Under the pieces are notes generated by a model. It did no database searches. It had not been told where the DNA came from and worked only from the letters and a program-made list of their open reading frames with translations. From NCBI GenBank assembly GCA_031835245.1, contig JAVKOQ010000267.1, positions 1 through 64,000 of the forward strand: a stretch of DNA of 64,000 nt, in the 5' to 3' direction. Origin of the DNA: Balamuthia mandrillaris. Taxonomy: Eukaryota; Discosea; Longamoebia; Balamuthiidae. The position numbers were made by a program, and so were the translations under genes. Below are positions 59,960 to 64,000 of the stretch, in pieces (the stretch's first letter is position 1; each line of letters begins with the position of its first letter).

Positions 59960-61972
59960 AGGAAGACTTACTGCCATCACGTGCTTTGAAATGAGTTTAT
60001 CCCTTTCTGCATCAGGTTTATCGAGTAGAACAAACACCAAGTCGAATCGTGACAACAAGACATCTGTTAATTTGATGTTTTCTGCGATAGTTTTGGCTGG
60101 GCTAAAGAAGAAGAGCGCAACATTACCAAAATGAAAGAAACAGCGCTATGAATGCAACAGGTAAACGTACTTGTAGTGACCTAATAGAGTAAAAGGCAAT
60201 CAAATGAAAAGAAATAAGTAAGAAGAAACTCCTTATCTAAAGGAAGGAGCACAAACCTCCAACAGGATTAGCAGCTGCGATAACAGCAGTTCTGGCCGGA
60301 AGGCTGCAAACAATACCAGCTTTAGCAATACTGATCGATTGTTGTTCCATTGCTTCAAGTAATGCCTGATGCTCTTTTCCCATCTTGTCAAATTCATCGA
60401 TGCAACAGCAGCCTTGATCGCCCAACACAAGAGCTCCAGCTTCCAGTGCATAGTCCCCACTTCCTTTCTCTTTGAAAAGTGTAACCGTCAGACCCGAGGA
60501 TGAAGAATAGGAGCCACAGACATAGACACCGCGGGGAGCCACATTGGTCACTGCTTGTAGCATCTGACTTTTACCCAAACCAGGATCTCCTACTATCAAT
60601 AAATGAGAGTCTGGTCGTACAGCCAATTCGTGCCTTTGTAGATCTCTCCTGGAACCTCCAAAGAGAGCTAATGTAAGGCCCGCTGCAAATTAATTACTCA
60701 GGTTAGACGCGCTGTTTCTGGTTTGTTAGCTACACGAACAGAGTCTAACTTACCTTTGACGAGCTCATGCCCATAAATAGTGGGACACAGCGACTGTACA
60801 ATCAAAGGGAAGATCTTTTTCTCCTCTTTCTTTAGCTGGGTTATGAAGAGGTAATCTCGCTTGGAGAACTCTACCATTTCCAGTTTGTCCGCTTGTTTGC
60901 AATTTTCGATGCCTACTGTATCTATATACAAATAATACATTGACTTCTGCTTGTTTTTGTTGCTTCGTCCTGTTTTTTGTGAATAAAACTTAGGCATAAT
61001 GGACAGAAAAGAAACAAACATAGTCTACTCTACCTCGCTCAACATCAGTACTAACAACCTTGACCACACCACACAACGTAACCACGTCGCCCGGTACACA
61101 TGAATCTACCAAATCCTCACTGAGCTCACATTCAATGGTTCTTGGTACACGGCCAGCGTCTAGGTCGCCGCTGTGCATGTACTCCTGGATACGTATCTTC
61201 TGCCAGTCCACAGTGATGGCAGTGGGTCGGATCGGCTCAAAGCCCTTGCTTCGACAGTTGCCCGTGGAGCATTTTGTTGGTGGATCGTACTTGCCATCGC
61301 TCAACGGGACAGTGATGACTGCATCACATCGCGTGCACATAAAGTCCAGCTGCACAACAAGCGGCTTTACGTTGCCCACTCGCACCACCGTACCCTGCAC
61401 AGACACAAATTTATCTTTGAACCGTGGATGTGAGTCAACAAAGAAGAATGAACGTGCGAAAGAAATGGAAAAACAGAAACAGGGCATTAGTACCAATGCT
61501 GTTCGCTTTAATGTTTTTGATGAGGGTGGACTTCTCGTATCGGACTATTCGCACGTTAATCTTTTTCCGAGGCTCACTCTGAGGAACCCTCCCAAACACC
61601 ACCTCGTAGAGGGCTACACCAATGCAGGCTAGAGTGGGAGAGGGTTCCTCTCGCAAATGTATTGCAAACTTTTCTTGTTCCGCAGCGGGCAAGCTTTTCT
61701 TCAGCTCCAAAAAGTTGAGAGTTATGTGCAGAGTCCTCCGCACAGTCGACTGTGGATAAAGAGAGAGAAGAATGTCCATAAAGGGTGAAGAGGAAGAACG
61801 AGAGATCAACGATGGAAAAAAAAACCTTTTGTAAAAGCTCAGCACAGCCGTGAAAGTAGTCGATGAACACTTGGATGAATGCCGTCCTCTCCGCATGGTC
61901 CTCCAACGAAAACGGCTCATCCGTGAAGTAAAGGTCCCAACCTGCAAAGCCTTCCCTTCGTACGCTACCCAT
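58950..61972 (-). CDS. MCM8: MCM8 helicase
   Basis: MCM8 pairs with MCM9 in a helicase for homologous recombination and meiotic repair. The start is ATG 61972 and the stop is at 58950, with about eight exons. The N-terminal domain has a zinc finger ([12 protein letters not shown]...[16 protein letters not shown]) and the MCM8-type stretch [32 protein letters not shown] and [13 protein letters not shown]. The ATPase core has [17 protein letters not shown] (Walker A), [10 protein letters not shown] (Walker B) and [15 protein letters not shown] (arginine finger region). The C-terminal winged helix ends in ELQISKYAG. The PIRP/DWQ signature separates it from MCM2-7 and MCM9. Confidence 0.92.
59919..59957. 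repeat. (GA)n microsatellite
   Basis: In an MCM8 intron; (CT)n on the sense strand, followed by an A-rich run at 59883-59902. Confidence 0.9.
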
Positions 61973-62254
61973 GCTCACAAGACAAAGCCGCTTGTCCCTT
62001 GCTGGCTGGGTACTTCTTTTTTTTTTTGCAACAAAATGTTTCTTAGTAAAGTACAGTTTTTCGTTCGAAGAAACTTTTAAAAAAATGAGGCGAAATTTTG
62101 TTTATTATTTTTTTTTTCCCGCCAAGTTTTTTTTTTTGGGTTTTTGGGTTTCTTGCGGTCAAAGGGGAGTGTGCAACGAAAAAGAGTAGCGGACAGATCT
62201 GATTTTTTTGTTCAAAGTCCCCCTTTCTCTGCCGGTGCGGTGGTTTTCGAAGAG
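61973..62254. promoter_or_regulatory. MCM8-SMC3 divergent promoter region
   Basis: 282 bp between the start codons of two chromosome-maintenance genes. It contains several poly-T/poly-A runs (62016-62028, 62107-62118, 62127-62137). No named motif was found. Confidence 0.45.

Positions 62255-64000
<1,746 letters not shown>

Noticed and set aside
60990-61496. MCM3 or another MCM2-7 subunit
   Set aside because: The zinc finger and PIRP...VDWQ...[11 protein letters not shown] stretch is typical of MCM8.

Overview
This window is nuclear DNA from a unicellular eukaryote. Genes are close together, split by many short GT-AG introns, and often arranged as divergent or convergent pairs. Conserved genes include TFIIIC110, OST3/6, BAG6, Rit1, Atos/FAM214, a terminal uridylyltransferase, PCCB, MCM8 and SMC3. 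Rit1 is known from fungi, plants and protists but not animals, which with the small introns points to a protist rather than an animal. A short TTAGGG array suggests TTAGGG telomeres. I cannot name the species. Some secreted proteins use domains best known from bacteria (cysteine-rich DUF4215-type and tandem Ig/cadherin-like repeats).

Layout. 1-12.6 kb: end of an unknown gene, TFIIIC110 (-), an unknown acidic protein (+), OST3/6 (-), BAG6 (-), Rit1 (+). 12.6-30.7 kb: an AT-rich island with no host gene that I can recognise, built from a hAT transposon, nested LINE copies, two Ty3/Gypsy fossils, a dispersed TTGYCM satellite and several dispersed repeats. 30.8-64 kb: Atos (+), a secreted protease-like protein (+), a 10.5-kb gene joining a protein kinase to a phosphatase-like domain (-), a larger secreted paralogue of the protease-like protein (-), a uridylyltransferase (+), an intronless unknown protein (+), PCCB (-), a small secreted cysteine-rich protein (+), MCM8 (-) and the 5' part of SMC3 (+).

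The conserved genes cover RNA polymerase III initiation, initiator tRNA marking, RNA uridylylation, N-glycosylation and protein quality control, propionyl-CoA metabolism, and chromosome maintenance (MCM8 and SMC3 share a 282-bp intergenic region). Most intron microsatellites are (CT)n on the sense strand.

The least ordinary items are: (i) the kinase-phosphatase fusion, whose phosphatase signature has lost its catalytic cysteine; (ii) two secreted paralogues with a degenerate S1-like protease domain, one lacking the expected histidine, fused to DUF4215-like and Ig-like repeats; (iii) a hAT element with a perfect 8-bp target duplication inside a satellite; (iv) two LINE copies inserted one after the other at the same target, and another LINE nested in the 3' end of an older relative. 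Exon coordinates are given only where splice sites and reading phase agreed; other boundaries are approximate.
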